A stretch of DNA of 64,000 bases from Escarpia spicata (GCA_963995525.1 OZ023214.1:14971260-15035259), one strand, 5' to 3'. Numbered from the stretch's first letter, positions 24,101 to 38,782 are shown. Notes: generated by a model from the letters alone, not told the origin. Translations and numbers: made by a program.

Positions 24101-26402
24101 GTCTAGCCTTCGTGAAGATTTGTAACATGCAAAACATCTATTTGGGGTAAGACCACATTCAGGATCCGTCCGCCGAAAAAAAGTGCACTTAAAATACCAT
24201 TATGCTGTGATATGCATACATTTTGTTCGAACACTTTGACATGGTACATGTTTGTCTCGTGAGTACTGAATGTACTGCTGCTTTAGACAAGATAAAACAT
24301 CAAATGGGGATGAGTTTTCACACCTATAACTTACGTAATATGTTCTTGTAACTTACGTGACGGAGATAAAACGGTAACATGCATTCCCATTTGTGGTTAA
24401 TCTAGTTATGTGTGTAGCTTGATATCAGTCTAGCCTTCGTGAAGATTTGTAACATGCAAAACATCTATTTGGGGTAAGACCACATTAAAGATCCGTCCGC
24501 CGATAAAAGTGCACTTAAAATACCGTTATGCTGTGATATGCATAAATTTTGTTCGAACACTTTGACATGGGACATGTTTGTCTCGTGAGTACTGAATGTA
24601 CTGCTGCTTTAGACAAGATGAAACATCAAATGGGGATGAGTTTTCACACCTATAACTTACGTAATATGTTCTTGTAACTTACGTGACGGAGATAAAACGG
24701 TAACATGCATTCCCATTTGTGGTTAATCTAGTTATGTGTGTAGCTTGATATCAGTCTAGCCTTCGTGAAGATTTGTAACATGCTGAACATCTATTTGGGG
24801 TAAGACCACATTCAGGATCCCTCCGCCGAAAAAAGTGCACTTAAAATACCGTTTTCTGTTATATGTATTAATTTGGTTCGAACACTTTGACATGGGACAT
24901 GTTTGTCTCGTTAGTACTGAATGTACTGCTGCTTTAGACAAGATAAAACATCAAATGGGGATGAGTTTTCACACCTATAACTTACGTAATATGTTCTTGT
25001 AACTTACGTGACGGAGATAAAACGGTAACATGCATTCCCATTTGTGGTTAATCTAGTTATGTGTTTAGCTTGATATCAGTCTAGCCTTCGTGAAGATTTG
25101 TAACATGCAAAACATCTATTTGGGGTAAGACCACATTAAGGATCCGTCCGCCGAAAAAAGTGCACTTAAAATACCGTTATGCTGTGATATGCATAAATTT
25201 TGTTCGAACACTTTGACATGGGACATGTTTGTCTCGTGAGTACTGAATGTACTGCTGCTTTAGACAAGATAAAACATCAAATGGGGATGAGTTTTCACAC
25301 CTATAACTTACGTAATATGTTCTTGTAACTTACGTGACGGAGATAAAACGGTAACATGCATTCCCATTTGTGGTTAATCTAGTTATGTGTGTAGCTTGAT
25401 ATCAGTCTAGCCTTCGTGAAGATTTGTAACATGCAAAACATCTATTTGGGGTAAGACCACATTAAGGATCCGTCCGCCGAAAAAAGTGCACTTAAAATAC
25501 CGTTATGCTGTGATATGCATAAATTTTGTTCGAACACTTTGACATGGGACATGTTTGTCTCGTGAGTACTGAATGTACTGCTGCTTTAGACAAGATGAAA
25601 CATCAAATGGGGATGAGTTTTCACACCTATAACTTACGTAATATGTTCTTGTAACTTACGTGACGGAGATAAAACGGTAACATGCATTCCCATTTGTGGT
25701 TAATCTAGTTATGTGTGTAGCTTGATATCAGTCTAGCCTTCGTGAAGATTTGTAACATGCAAAACATCTATTTGGGGTAAGACCACATTAAGGATCCGTC
25801 CGCCGAAAAAAGTGCACTTAAAATACCGTTATGCTGTGATATGCATACATTTTGTTCGAACACTTTGACATGGGACATGTTTGTCTCGTGAGTACTGAAT
25901 GTACTGCTGCTTTAGACAAGATAAAACATCAAATGGGGATGAGTTTTCACACCTATAACTTACGTAATATGTTCTTGTAACTTACGTGACGGAGATAAAA
26001 CGGTAACATGCATTCCCATTTGTGGTTAATCTAGTTATGTGTGTAGCTTGATATCAGTCTAGCCTTCGTGAAGATTTGTAACATGCAAAACATCTATTTG
26101 GGGTAAGACCACATTAAGGATCCGTCCGCCGAAAAAAGTGCACTTAAAATACCGTTATGCTGTGATATGCATAAATTTTGTTCGAACACTTTGACATGGG
26201 ACATGTTTGTCTCGTGAGTACTGAATGTACTGCTGCTTTAGACAAGATAAAACATCAAATGGGGATGAGTTTTCACACCTATAACTTACGTAATATGTTC
26301 TTGTAACTTACGTGACGGAGATAAAACGGTAACATGCATTCCCATTTGTGGTTAATCTAGTTATGTGTGTAGATTGATATCAGTCTAGCCTTCGTGAAGA
26401 TT
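21188..26402 (+). repeat. 16-mer HOR, copy 2 (5,215 bp)
   Basis: The order matches 11736-16950, including the A cttatg, F cacactt, F gatatgg and C cgttag variants. It differs in its last 8-mer: E at 25425 has gtgagtactg where the first copy has gtgaatactg, and the final G at 26077 lacks the KpnI variant. Confidence 0.92.
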
Positions 26403-29009
26403 TGTAACATGCTGAACATCTATTTGGGGTAAGACCACATTCAGGATCCCTCCGCCGAAAAAAGTGCACTTAAAATACCGTTTTCTGTTATATGTATTAA
26501 TTTGGTTCGAACACTTTGACATGGGACATGTTTGTCTCGTGAGTACTGAATGTACTGCTGCTTTAGACAAGATAAAACATCAAATGGGGATGAGTTTTCA
26601 CACCTATAACTTACGTAATATGTTCTTGTAACTTACGTGACGGATATAAAACGGTAACATGCATTCCCATTTGTGGTTAATCTAGTTATGTGTGTAGCTT
26701 GATATCAGTCTAGCCTTCGTGAAGATTTGTAACATGCAAAACATCTATTTGGGGTAAGACCACATTCAGGATCCGTCCGCCGAAAAAAAGTGCACTTAAA
26801 ATACCATTATGCTGTGATATGCATACATTTTGTTCGAACACTTTGACATGGTACATGTTTGTCTCGTGAGTACTGAATGTACTGCTGCTTTAGACAAGAT
26901 AAAACATCAAATGGGGATGAGTTTTCACACCTATAACTTACGTAATATGTTCTTGTAACTTACGTGACGGAGATAAAACGGTAACATGCATTCCCATTTG
27001 TGGTTAATCTAGTTATGTGTGTAGCTTGATATCAGTCTAGCCTTCGTGAAGATTTGTAACATGCAAAACATCTATTTGGGGTAAGACCACATTAAAGATC
27101 CGTCCGCCGATAAAAGTGCACTTAAAATACCGTTATGCTGTGATATGCATAAATTTTGTTCGAACACTTTGACATGGGACATGTTTGTCTCGTGAGTACT
27201 GAATGTACTGCTGCTTTAGACAAGATGAAACATCAAATGGGGATGAGTTTTCACACCTATAACTTACGTAATATGTTCTTGTAACTTACGTGACGGAGAT
27301 AAAACGGTAACATGCATTCCCATTTGTGGTTAATCTAGTTATGTGTGTAGCTTGATATCAGTCTAGCCTTCGTGAAGATTTGTAACATGCTGAACATCTA
27401 TTTGGGGTAAGACCACATTCAGGATCCCTCCGCCGAAAAAAGTGCACTTAAAATACCGTTTTCTGTTATATGTATTAATTTGGTTCGAACACTTTGACAT
27501 GGGACATGTTTGTCTCGTTAGTACTGAATGTACTGCTGCTTTAGACAAGATAAAACATCAAATGGGGATGAGTTTTCACACCTATAACTTACGTAATATG
27601 TTCTTGTAACTTACGTGACGGAGATAAAACGGTAACATGCATTCCCATTTGTGGTTAATCTAGTTATGTGTTTAGCTTGATATCAGTCTAGCCTTCGTGA
27701 AGATTTGTAACATGCAAAACATCTATTTGGGGTAAGACCACATTAAGGATCCGTCCGCCGAAAAAAGTGCACTTAAAATACCGTTATGCTGTGATATGCA
27801 TAAATTTTGTTCGAACACTTTGACATGGGACATGTTTGTCTCGTGAGTACTGAATGTACTGCTGCTTTAGACAAGATAAAACATCAAATGGGGATGAGTT
27901 TTCACACCTATAACTTACGTAATATGTTCTTGTAACTTACGTGACGGAGATAAAACGGTAACATGCATTCCCATTTGTGGTTAATCTAGTTATGTGTGTA
28001 GCTTGATATCAGTCTAGCCTTCGTGAAGATTTGTAACATGCAAAACATCTATTTGGGGTAAGACCACATTAAGGATCCGTCCGCCGAAAAAAGTGCACTT
28101 AAAATACCGTTATGCTGTGATATGCATAAATTTTGTTCGAACACTTTGACATGGGACATGTTTGTCTCGTGAGTACTGAATGTACTGCTGCTTTAGACAA
28201 GATGAAACATCAAATGGGGATGAGTTTTCACACCTATAACTTACGTAATATGTTCTTGTAACTTACGTGACGGAGATAAAACGGTAACATGCATTCCCAT
28301 TTGTGGTTAATCTAGTTATGTGTGTAGCTTGATATCAGTCTAGCCTTCGTGAAGATTTGTAACATGCAAAACATCTATTTGGGGTAAGACCACATTAAGG
28401 ATCCGTCCGCCGAAAAAAGTGCACTTAAAATACCGTTATGCTGTGATATGCATACATTTTGTTCGAACACTTTGACATGGGACATGTTTGTCTCGTGAGT
28501 ACTGAATGTACTGCTGCTTTAGACAAGATAAAACATCAAATGGGGATGAGTTTTCACACCTATAACTTACGTAATATGTTCTTGTAACTTACGTGACGGA
28601 GATAAAACGGTAACATGCATTCCCATTTGTGGTTAATCTAGTTATGTGTGTAGCTTGATATCAGTCTAGCCTTCGTGAAGATTTGTAACATGCAAAACAT
28701 CTATTTGGGGTAAGACCGCATTAAGGATCCGTCCGCCGAAAAAAGTGCACTTAAAATACCGTTATGCTGTGATATGCATAAATTTTGTTCGAACACTTTG
28801 ACATGGGACATGTTTGTCTCGTGAGTACTGAATGTACTGCTGCTTTAGACAAGATAAAACATCAAATGGGGATGAGTTTTCACACCTATAACTTACGTAA
28901 TATGTTCTTGTAACTTACGTGACGGAGATAAAACGGTAACATGCATTCCCATTTGTGGTTAATCTAGTTATGTGTGTAGATTGATATCAGTCTAGCCTTC
29001 GTGAAGATT
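26403..29009 (+). repeat. 8-mer unit (Ct A B C G E F G)
   Basis: This repeats the second half of the preceding 16-mer (23796-26402), with the same ctcgttagtac and gtgtttagc variants in C (27381). The two halves are in tandem at a 2,607-bp period. A private change, gaccgcatt, marks G at 28684. Confidence 0.9.
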
Positions 29010-32000
29010 TGTAACATGCTGAACATCTATTTGGGGTAAGACCACATTCAGGATCCCTCCGCCGAAAAAAGTGCACTTAAAATACCGTTTTCTGTTATAT
29101 GTATTAATTTGGTTCGAACACTTTGACATGGGACATGTTTGTCTCGTGAGTACTGAATGTACTGCTGCTTTAGACAAGATAAAACATCAAATGGGGATGA
29201 GTTTTCACACCTATAACTTACGTAATATGTTCTTGTAACTTACGTGACGGAGATAAAACGGTAACATGCATTCCCATTTGTGGTTAATCTAGTTATGTGT
29301 GTAGCTTGATATCAGTCTAGCCTTCGTGAAGATTTGTAACATGCAAAACATCTATTTGGGGTAAGACCACATTAAAGATCCGTCCGCCGATAAAAGTGCA
29401 CTTAAAATACCGTTATGCTGTGATATGCATAAATTTTGTTCGAACACTTTGACATGGGACATGTTTGTCTCGTGAGTACTGAATGTACTGCTGCTTTAGA
29501 CAAGATGAAACATCAAATGGGGATGAGTTTTCACACCTATAACTTACGTAATATGTTCTTGTAACTTACGTGACGGAGATAAAACGGTAACATGCATTCC
29601 CATTTGTGGTTAATCTAGTTATGTGTGTAGCTTGATATCAGTCTAGCCTTCGTGAAGATTTGTAACATGCTGAACATCTATTTGGGGTAAGACCACATTC
29701 AGGATCCCTCCGCCGAAAAAAGTGCACTTAAAATACCGTTTTCTGTTATATGTATTAATTTGGTTCGAACACTTTGACATGGGACATGTTTGTCTCGTGA
29801 GTACTGAATGTACTGCTGCTTTAGACAAGATAAAACATCAAATGGGGATGAGTTTTCACACCTATAACTTACGTAATATGTTCTTGTAACTTACGTGACG
29901 GAGATAAAACGGTAACATGCATTCCCATTTGTGGTTAATCTAGTTATGTGTGTAGATTGATATCAGTCTAGCCTTCGTGAAGATTTGTAACATGCTGAAC
30001 ATCTATTTGGGGTAAGACCACATTCAGGATCCCTCCGCCGAAAAAAGTGCACTTAAAATACCGTTTTCTGTTATATGTATTAATTTGGTTCGAACACTTT
30101 GACATGGGACATGTTTGTCTCGTGAGTACTGAATGTACTGCTGCTTTAGACAAGATAAAACATCAAATGGGGATGAGTTTTCACACCTATAACTTACGTA
30201 ATATGTTCTTGTAACTTACGTGACGGATATAAAACGGTAACATGCATTCCCATTTGTGGTTAATCTAGTTATGTGTGTAGCTTGATATCAGTCTAGCCTT
30301 CGTGAAGATTTGTAACATGCAAAACATCTATTTGGGGTAAGACCACATTCAGGATCCGTCCGCCGAAAAAAAGTGCACTTAAAATACCATTATGCTGTGA
30401 TATGCATACATTTTGTTCGAACACTTTGACATGGTACATGTTTGTCTCGTGAGTACTGAATGTACTGCTGCTTTAGACAAGATAAAACATCAAATGGGGA
30501 TGAGTTTTCACACCTATAACTTACGTAATATGTTCTTGTAACTTACGTGACGGAGATAAAACGGTAACATGCATTCCCATTTGTGGTTAATCTAGTTATG
30601 TGTGTAGCTTGATATCAGTCTAGCCTTCGTGAAGATTTGTAACATGCAAAACATCTATTTGGGGTAAGACCACATTAAAGATCCGTCCGCCGATAAAAGT
30701 GCACTTAAAATACCGTTATGCTGTGATATGCATAAATTTTGTTCGAACACTTTGACATGGGACATGTTTGTCTCGTGAGTACTGAATGTACTGCTGCTTT
30801 AGACAAGATGAAACATCAAATGGGGATGAGTTTTCACACCTATAACTTACGTAATATGTTCTTGTAACTTACGTGACGGAGATAAAACGGTAACATGCAT
30901 TCCCATTTGTGGTTAATCTAGTTATGTGTGTAGCTTGATATCAGTCTAGCCTTCGTGAAGATTTGTAACATGCTGAACATCTATTTGGGGTAAGACCACA
31001 TTCAGGATCCCTCCGCCGAAAAAAGTGCACTTAAAATACCGTTTTCTGTTATATGTATTAATTTGGTTCGAACACTTTGACATGGGACATGTTTGTCTCG
31101 TGAGTACTGAATGTACTGCTGCTTTAGACAAGATAAAACATCAAATGGGGATGAGTTTTCACACCTATAACTTACGTAATATGTTCTTGTAACTTACGTG
31201 ACGGAGATAAAACGGTAACATGCATTCCCATTTGTGGTTAATCTAGTTATGTGTTTAGCTTGATATCAGTCTAGCCTTCGTGAAGATTTGTAACATGCAA
31301 AACATCTATTTGGGGTAAGACCACATTAAGGATCCGTCCGCCGAAAAAAGTGCACTTAAAATACCGTTATGCTGTGATATGCATAAATTTTGTTCGAACA
31401 CTTTGACATGGGACATGTATGTCTCGTGAGTACTGAATGTACTGCTGCTTTAGACAAGATAAAACATCAAATGGGGATGAGTTTTCACACCTATAACTTA
31501 CGTAATATGTTCTTGTAACTTACGTGACGGAGATAAAACGGTAACATGCATTCCCATTTGTGGTTAATCTAGTTATGTGTTTAGCTGGATATCAGTCTAG
31601 CCTTCGTGAAGATTTGTAACATGCAAAACATCTATTTGGGGTAAGACCACATTCAGGATCCGTCCGCCGAAAAAAAGTGCACTTAAAATACCATTATGCT
31701 GTGATATGCATACATTTTGTTCGAACACTTTGACATGGTACATGTTTGTCTCGTGAGTACTGAATGTACTGCTGCTTTAGACAAGATAAAACATCAAATG
31801 GGGATGAGTTTTCACACCTATAACTTACGTAATATGTTCTTGTAACTTACTTGACGGAGATAAAACGGTAACATGCATTCCCATTTGTGGTTAATCTAGT
31901 TATGTGTGTAGCTTGATATCAGTCTAGCCTTCGTGAAGATTTGTAACATGCAAAACATCTATTTGGGGTAAGACCACATTAAAGATCCGTCCGCCGATAA

Positions 32001-33570
32001 AAGTGCACTTAAAATACCGTTATGCTGTGATATGCATAAATTTTGTTCGAACACTTTGACATGGGACATGTTTGTCTCGTGAGTACTGAATGTACTGCTG
32101 CTTTAGACAAGATGAAACATCAAATGGGGATGAGTTTTCACACCTATAACTTACGTAATATGTTCTTGTAACTTACGTGACGGAGATAAAACGGTAACAT
32201 GCATTCCCATTTGTGGTTAATCTAGTTATGTGTGTAGCTTGATATCAGTCTAGCCTTCGTGAAGATTTGTAACATGCTGAACATCTATTTGGGGTAAGAC
32301 CACATTCAGGATCCCTCCGCCGAAAAAAGTGCACTTAAAATACCGTTTTCTGTTATATGTATTAATTTGGTTCGAACACTTTGACATGGGACATGTTTGT
32401 CTCGTGAGTACTGAATGTACTGCTGCTTTAGACAAGATAAAACATCAAATGGGGATGAGTTTTCACACCTATAACTTACGTAATATGTTCTTGTAACTTA
32501 CGTGACGGAGATAAAACGGTAACATGCATTCCCATTTGTGGTTAATCTAGTTATGTGTTTAGCTTGATATCAGTCTAGCCTTCGTGAAGATTTGTAACAT
32601 GCAAAACATCTATTTGGGGTAAGACCACATTAAGGATCCGTCCGCCGAAAAAAGTGCACTTAAAATACCGTTATGCTGTGATATGCATAAATTTTGTTCG
32701 AACACTTTGACATGGGACATGTTTGTCTCGTGAGTACTGAATGTACTGCTGCTTTAGACAAGATAAAACATCAAATGGGGATGAGTTTTCACACCTATAA
32801 CTTACGTAATATGTTCTTGTAACTTACGTGACGGAGATAAAACGGTAACATGCATTCCCATTTGTGGTTAATCTAGTTATGTGTGTAGCTTGATATCAGT
32901 CTAGCCTTCGTGAAGATTTGTAACATGCAAAACATCTATTTGGGGTAAGACCACATTAAGGATCCGTCCGCCGAAAAAAGTGCACTTAAAATACCGTTAT
33001 GCTGTGATATGCATAAATTTTGTTCGAACACTTTGACATGGGACATGTTTGTCTCGTGAGTACTGAATGTACTGCTGCTTTAGACAAGATGAAACATCAA
33101 ATGGGGATGAGTTTTCACACCTATAACTTACGTAATATGTTCTTGTAACTTACGTGACGGAGATAAAACGGTAACATGCATTCCCATTTGTGGTTAATCT
33201 AGTTATGTGTGTAGCTTGATATCAGTCTAGCCTTCGTGAAGATTTGTAACATGCAAAACATCTATTTGGGGTAAGACCACATTAAGGATCCGTCCGCCGA
33301 AAAAAGTGCACTTAAAATACCGTTATGCTGTGATATGCATACATTTTGTTCGAACACTTTGACATGGGACATGTTTGTCTCGTGAGTACTGAATGTACTG
33401 CTGCTTTAGACAAGATAAAACATCAAATGGGGATGAGTTTTCACACCTATAACTTACGTAATATGTTCTTGTAACTAACGTGACGGAGATAAAACGGTAA
33501 CATGCATTCCCATTTGTGGTTAATCTAGTTATGTGTGTAGCTTGATATCAGTCTAGCCTTCGTGAAGATT
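29010..33570 (+). repeat. Scrambled zone, 14 monomers without a fixed period
   Basis: Class order is C B C Ct A B C G A B C G E F. Ct is missing where expected (29010 is a C with ggagat), and two C-family monomers are adjacent at 29661 and 29986. An A-B-C-G run lies at 30311-31614, followed by an A-B-C-G-E-F run. Singletons include cttgacgg in A (31615) and gtaactaacg in F (33245). Repeated short rearrangement has broken the 8-mer phase here. Confidence 0.85.
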
Positions 33571-35524
33571 TGTAACATGCAAAACATCTATTTGGGGTAA
33601 GACCACATTAAGGATCCGTCCGCCGAAAAAAGTGCACTTAAAATACCGTTATGCTGTGATATGAATAAATTTTGTTCGAAACTTTGACATGGGACATGTT
33701 TGTCTCGTGAGTACTGAATGTACTGCTGCTTTAGACAAGATAAAACATCAAATGGGGATGAGTTTTCACACCTATAACTTACGTAATATGTTCTTGTAAC
33801 TTACGTGACGGAGATAAAACGGTAACATGCATTCCCATTTGTGGTTAATCTAGTTATGTGTGTAGATTGATATCAGTCTAGCCTTCGTGAAGATTTGTAA
33901 CATGCTGAACATCTATTTGGGGTAAGACCACATTCAGGATCCCTCCGCCGAAAAAAGTGCACTTAAAATACCGTTTTCTGTTATATGTATTAATTTGGTT
34001 CGAACACTTTGACATGGGACATGTTTGTCTCGTGAGTACTGAATGTACTGCTGCTTTAGACAAGATAAAACATCAAATGGGGATGAGTTTTCACACCTAT
34101 AACTTACGTAATATGTTCTTGTAACTTACGTGACGGATATAAAACGGTAACATGCATTCCCATTTGTGGTTAATCTAGTTATGTGTGTAGCTTGATATCA
34201 GTCTAGCCTTCGTGAAGATTTGTAACATGCAAAACATCTATTTGGGGTAAGACCACATTCAGGATCCGTCCGCCGAAAAAAAGTGCACTTAAAATACCAT
34301 TATGCTGTGATATGCATACATTTTGTTCGAACACTTTGACATGGTACATGTTTGTCTCGTGAGTACTGAATGTACTGCTGCTTTAGACAAGATAAAACAT
34401 CAAATGGGGATGAGTTTTCACACCTATAACTTACGTAATATGTTCTTGTAACTTACGTGACGGAGATAAAACGGTAACATGCATTCCCATTTGTGGTTAA
34501 TCTAGTTATGTGTGTAGCTTGATATCAGTCTAGCCTTCGTGAAGATTTGTAACATGCAAAACATCTATTTGGGGTAAGACCACATTAAGGATCCGTCCGC
34601 CGAAAAAAGTGCACTTAAAATACCGTTATGCTGTGATATGAATAAATTTTGTTCGAAACTTTGACATGGGACATGTTTGTCTCGTGAGTACTGAATGTAC
34701 TGCTGCTTTAGACAAGATAAAACATCAAATGGGGATGAGTTTTCACACCTATAACTTACGTAATATGTTCTTGTAACTTACGTGACGGAGATAAAACGGT
34801 AACATGCATTCCCATTTGTGGTTAATCTAGTTATGTGTGTAGATTGATATCAGTCTAGCCTTCGTGAAGATTTGTAACATGCTGAACATCTATTTGGGGT
34901 AAGACCACATTCAGGATCCCTCCGCCGAAAAAAGTGCACTTAAAATACCGTTTTCTGTTATATGTATTAATTTGGTTCGAACACTTTGACATGGGACATG
35001 TTTGTCTCGTGAGTACTGAATGTACTGCTGCTTTAGACAAGATAAAACATCAAATGGGGATGAGTTTTCACACCTATAACTTACGTAATATGTTCTTGTA
35101 ACTTACGTGACGGATATAAAACGGTAACATGCATTCCCATTTGTGGTTAATCTAGTTATGTGTGTAGCTTGATATCAGTCTAGCCTTCGTGAAGATTTGT
35201 AACATGCAAAACATCTATTTGGGGTAAGACCACATTCAGGATCCGTCCGCCGAAAAAAAGTGCACTTAAAATACCATTATGCTGTGATATGCATACATTT
35301 TGTTCGAACACTTTGACATGGTACATGTTTGTCTCGTGAGTACTGAATGTACTGCTGCTTTAGACAAGATAAAACATCAAATGGGGATGAGTTTTCACAC
35401 CTATAACTTACGTAATATGTTCTTGTAACTTACGTGACGGAGATAAAACGGTAACATGCATTCCCATTTGTGGTTAATCTAGTTATGTGTGTAGCTTGAT
35501 ATCAGTCTAGCCTTCGTGAAGATT
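33571..35524 (+). repeat. Tandem 3-mer (G-deleted, Ct, A) x2, 977 bp each
   Basis: Units 33571-34547 and 34548-35524 each consist of a 325-bp G with a one-base deletion (ttcgaaactttg), a Ct and an A. Both G monomers also share atgaataaat. The shared rare deletion and substitution show that this is a recent duplication of three monomers. Confidence 0.92.
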
Positions 35525-37153
35525 TGTAACATGCAAAACATCTATTTGGGGTAAGACCACATTAAGGATCCGTCCGCCGAAAAAAGTGCACTTAAAATAC
35601 CGTTATGCTGTGATATGCATAAATTTTGTTCGAACACTTTGACATGGGACATGTTTGTCTCGTGAGTACTGAATGTACTGCTGCTTTAGACAAGATGAAA
35701 CATCAAATGGGGATGAGTTTTCACACCTATAACTTACGTAATATGTTCTTGTAACTTACGTGACGGAGATAAAACGGTAACATGCATTCCCATTTGTGGT
35801 TAATCTAGTTATGTGTGTAGCTTGATATCAGTCTAGCCTTCGTGAAGATTTGTAACATGCAAAACATCTATTTGGGGTAAGACCACATTAAGGATCCGTC
35901 CGCCGAAAAAAGTGCACTTAAAATACCGTTATGCTGTGATATGCATACATTTTGTTCGAACACTTTGACATGGGACATGTTTGTCTCGTGAGTACTGAAT
36001 GTACTGCTGCTTTAGACAAGATAAAACATCAAATGGGGATGAGTTTTCACACCTATAACTTACGTAATATGTTCTTGTAACTTACGTGACGGAGATAAAA
36101 CGGTAACATGCATTCCCATTTGTGGTTAATCTAGTTATGTGTGTAGCTTGATATCAGTCTAGCCTTCGTGAAGATTTGTAACATGCAAAACATCTATTTG
36201 GGGTAAGACCACATTAAGGATCCGTCCGCCGAAAAAAGTGCACTTAAAATACCGTTATGCTGTGATATGCATAAATTTTGTTCGAAACTTTGACATGGGA
36301 CATGTTTGTCTCGTGAGTACTGAATGTACTGCTGCTTTAGACAAGATAAAACATCAAATGGGGATGAGTTTTCACACCTATAACTTACGTAATATGTTCT
36401 TGTAACTTACGTGACGGAGATAAAACGGTAACATGCATTCCCATTTGTGGTTAATCTAGTTATGTGTGTAGATTGATATCAGTCTAGCCTTCGTGAAGAT
36501 TTGTAACATGCTGAACATCTATTTGGGGTAAGACCACATTCAGGATCCCTCCGCCGAAAAAAGTGCACTTAAAATACCGTTTTCTGTTATATGTATTAAT
36601 TTGGTTCGAACACTTTGACATGGGACATGTTTGTCTCGTGAGTACTGAATGTACTGCTGCTTTAGACAAGATAAAACATCAAATGGGGATGAGTTTTCAC
36701 ACCTATAACTTACGTAATATGTTCTTGTAACTTACGTGACGGATATAAAACGGTAACATGCATTCCCATTTGTGGTTAATCTAGTTATGTGTGTAGCTTG
36801 ATATCAGTCTAGCCTTCGTGAAGATTTGTAACATGCAAAACATCTATTTGGGGTAAGACCACATTCAGGATCCGTCCGCCGAAAAAAAGTGCACTTAAAA
36901 TACCATTATGCTGTGATATGCATACATTTTGTTCGAACACTTTGACATGGTACATGTTTGTCTCGTGAGTACTGAATGTACTGCTGCTTTAGACAAGATA
37001 AAACATCAAATGGGGATGAGTTTTCACACCTATAACTTACGTAATATGTTCTTGTAACTTACGTGACGGAGATAAAACGGTAACATGCATTCCCATTTGT
37101 GGTTAATCTAGTTATGTGTGTAGCTTGATATCAGTCTAGCCTTCGTGAAGATT
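35525..37153 (+). repeat. 5-monomer segment E F G-deleted Ct A
   Basis: This continues from the 3-mer duplication. G at 36177 has the same ttcgaaactttg deletion but retains atgcataaat, so it is a parent or sister of the two deleted G monomers upstream. Confidence 0.87.
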
Positions 37154-38457
37154 TGTAACATGCTGAACATCTATTTGGGGTAAGACCACATTCAGGATCC
37201 CTCCGCCGAAAAAAGTGCACTTAAAATACCGTTTTCTGTTATATGTATTAATTTGGTTCGAACACTTTGACATGGGACATGTTTGTCTCGTGAGTACTGA
37301 ATGTACTGCTGCTTTAGACAAGATAAAACATCAAATGGGGATGAGTTTTCACACCTATAACTTACGTAATATGTTCTTGTAACTTACGTGACGGAGATAA
37401 AACGGTAACATGCATTCCCATTTGTGGTTAATCTAGTTATGTGTTTAGCTTGATATCAGTCTAGCCTTCGTGAAGATTTGTAACATGCAAAACATCTATT
37501 TGGGGTAAGACCACATTAAGGATCCGTCCGCCGAAAAAAGTGCACTTAAAATACCGTTATGCTGTGATATGCATAAATTTTGTTCGAACACTTTGACATG
37601 GGACATGTATGTCTCGTGAGTACTGAATGTACTGCTGCTTTAGACAAGATAAAACATCAAATGGGGATGAGTTTTCACACCTATAACTTACGTAATATGT
37701 TCTTGTAACTTACGTGACGGAGATAAAACGGTAACATGCATTCCCATTTGTGGTTAATCTAGTTATGTGTTTAGCTGGATATCAGTCTAGCCTTCGTGAA
37801 GATTTGTAACATGCAAAACATCTATTTGGGGTAAGACCACATTCAGGATCCGTCCGCCGAAAAAAAGTGCACTTAAAATACCATTATGCTGTGATATGCA
37901 TACATTTTGTTCGAACACTTTGACATGGTACATGTTTGTCTCGTGAGTACTGAATGTACTGCTGCTTTAGACAAGATAAAACATCAAATGGGGATGAGTT
38001 TTCACACCTATAACTTACGTAATATGTTCTTGTAACTTACGTGACGGAGATAAAACGGTAACATGCATTCCCATTTGTGGTTAATCTAGTTATGTGTGTA
38101 GCTGGATATCAGTCTAGCCTTCGTGAAGATTTGTAAAATGCAAAACATCTATTTGGGGTAAGACCACATTAAGGATCCGTCCGCCGAAAAAAGTGCACTT
38201 AAAATACCGTTATGCTGTGATATGCATAAATTTTGTTCGAACACTTTGACATGGGACATGTTTGTCTCGTGAGTACTGAATGTACTGCTGCTTTAGACAA
38301 GATAAAACATCAAATGGGGATGAGTTTTCACACCTATAACTTACGTAATATGTTCTTGTAACTTACGTGACGGAGATAAAACGGTAACATGCATTCCCAT
38401 TTGTGGTTAATCTAGTTATGTGTGTAGCTTGATATCAGTCTAGCCTTCGTGAAGATT
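37154..38457 (+). repeat. 4-mer C G A X (1,304 bp)
   Basis: C has gtgtttagc, G has catgtatgtctc and ends gtgtttagctgg, A ends gctgg, and X starts gtaaaatgc. The same linked set recurs at 48885-50188 and 53119-54422. This is the entry point of the second family of HORs and the first appearance of class X. Confidence 0.9.
38132..38457 (+). repeat. Monomer class X (326 bp, gtaaaatgc start)
   Basis: X is a G-like monomer with tttgtaaaatgc at its start instead of tttgtaacatgc. There are six copies: 38132, 49863, 52142, 54097, 56376 and 58655. Each is followed by a Cn monomer, so X-Cn is a fixed pair. Confidence 0.92.
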
Positions 38458-38782
38458 TGTAACATGCTGAACATCTATTTGGGGTAAGACCACATTCAGG
38501 ATCCCTCCGCCGAAAAAAGTGCAATTAAAATACCGTTTTCTGTTATATGTATAAATTGGGTTCGAACACTTTGACATGGGACATGTTTGTCTAGTGAGTA
38601 CTGAATGTACTGCTGCTTTAGACAAGATAAAACATCAAATGGGGATGAGTTTTCACACCTATAACTTACGTAATATGTTCTTGTAACTTACGTGACGGAG
38701 ATAAAACGGTAACATGCATTCCCATTTGTGGTTAATCTAGTTATGTGTGTAGCTTGATATCAGTCTAGCCTTCGTGAAGATT
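38458..38782 (+). repeat. Monomer subtype Cn (325 bp)
   Basis: This C-family monomer is marked by gtgcaattaaaa and tataaattgggttcg. The first change breaks the AAGTGCACTT palindrome. There are 11 copies: 38458, 39434, 50189, 51165, 52468, 54423, 55399, 56702, 57678, 58981 and 59957. Half the copies (38458, 50189, 52468, 54423, 56702, 58981) also carry gtctagtgag. Cn occurs only in the right 40% of the window. Confidence 0.93.
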
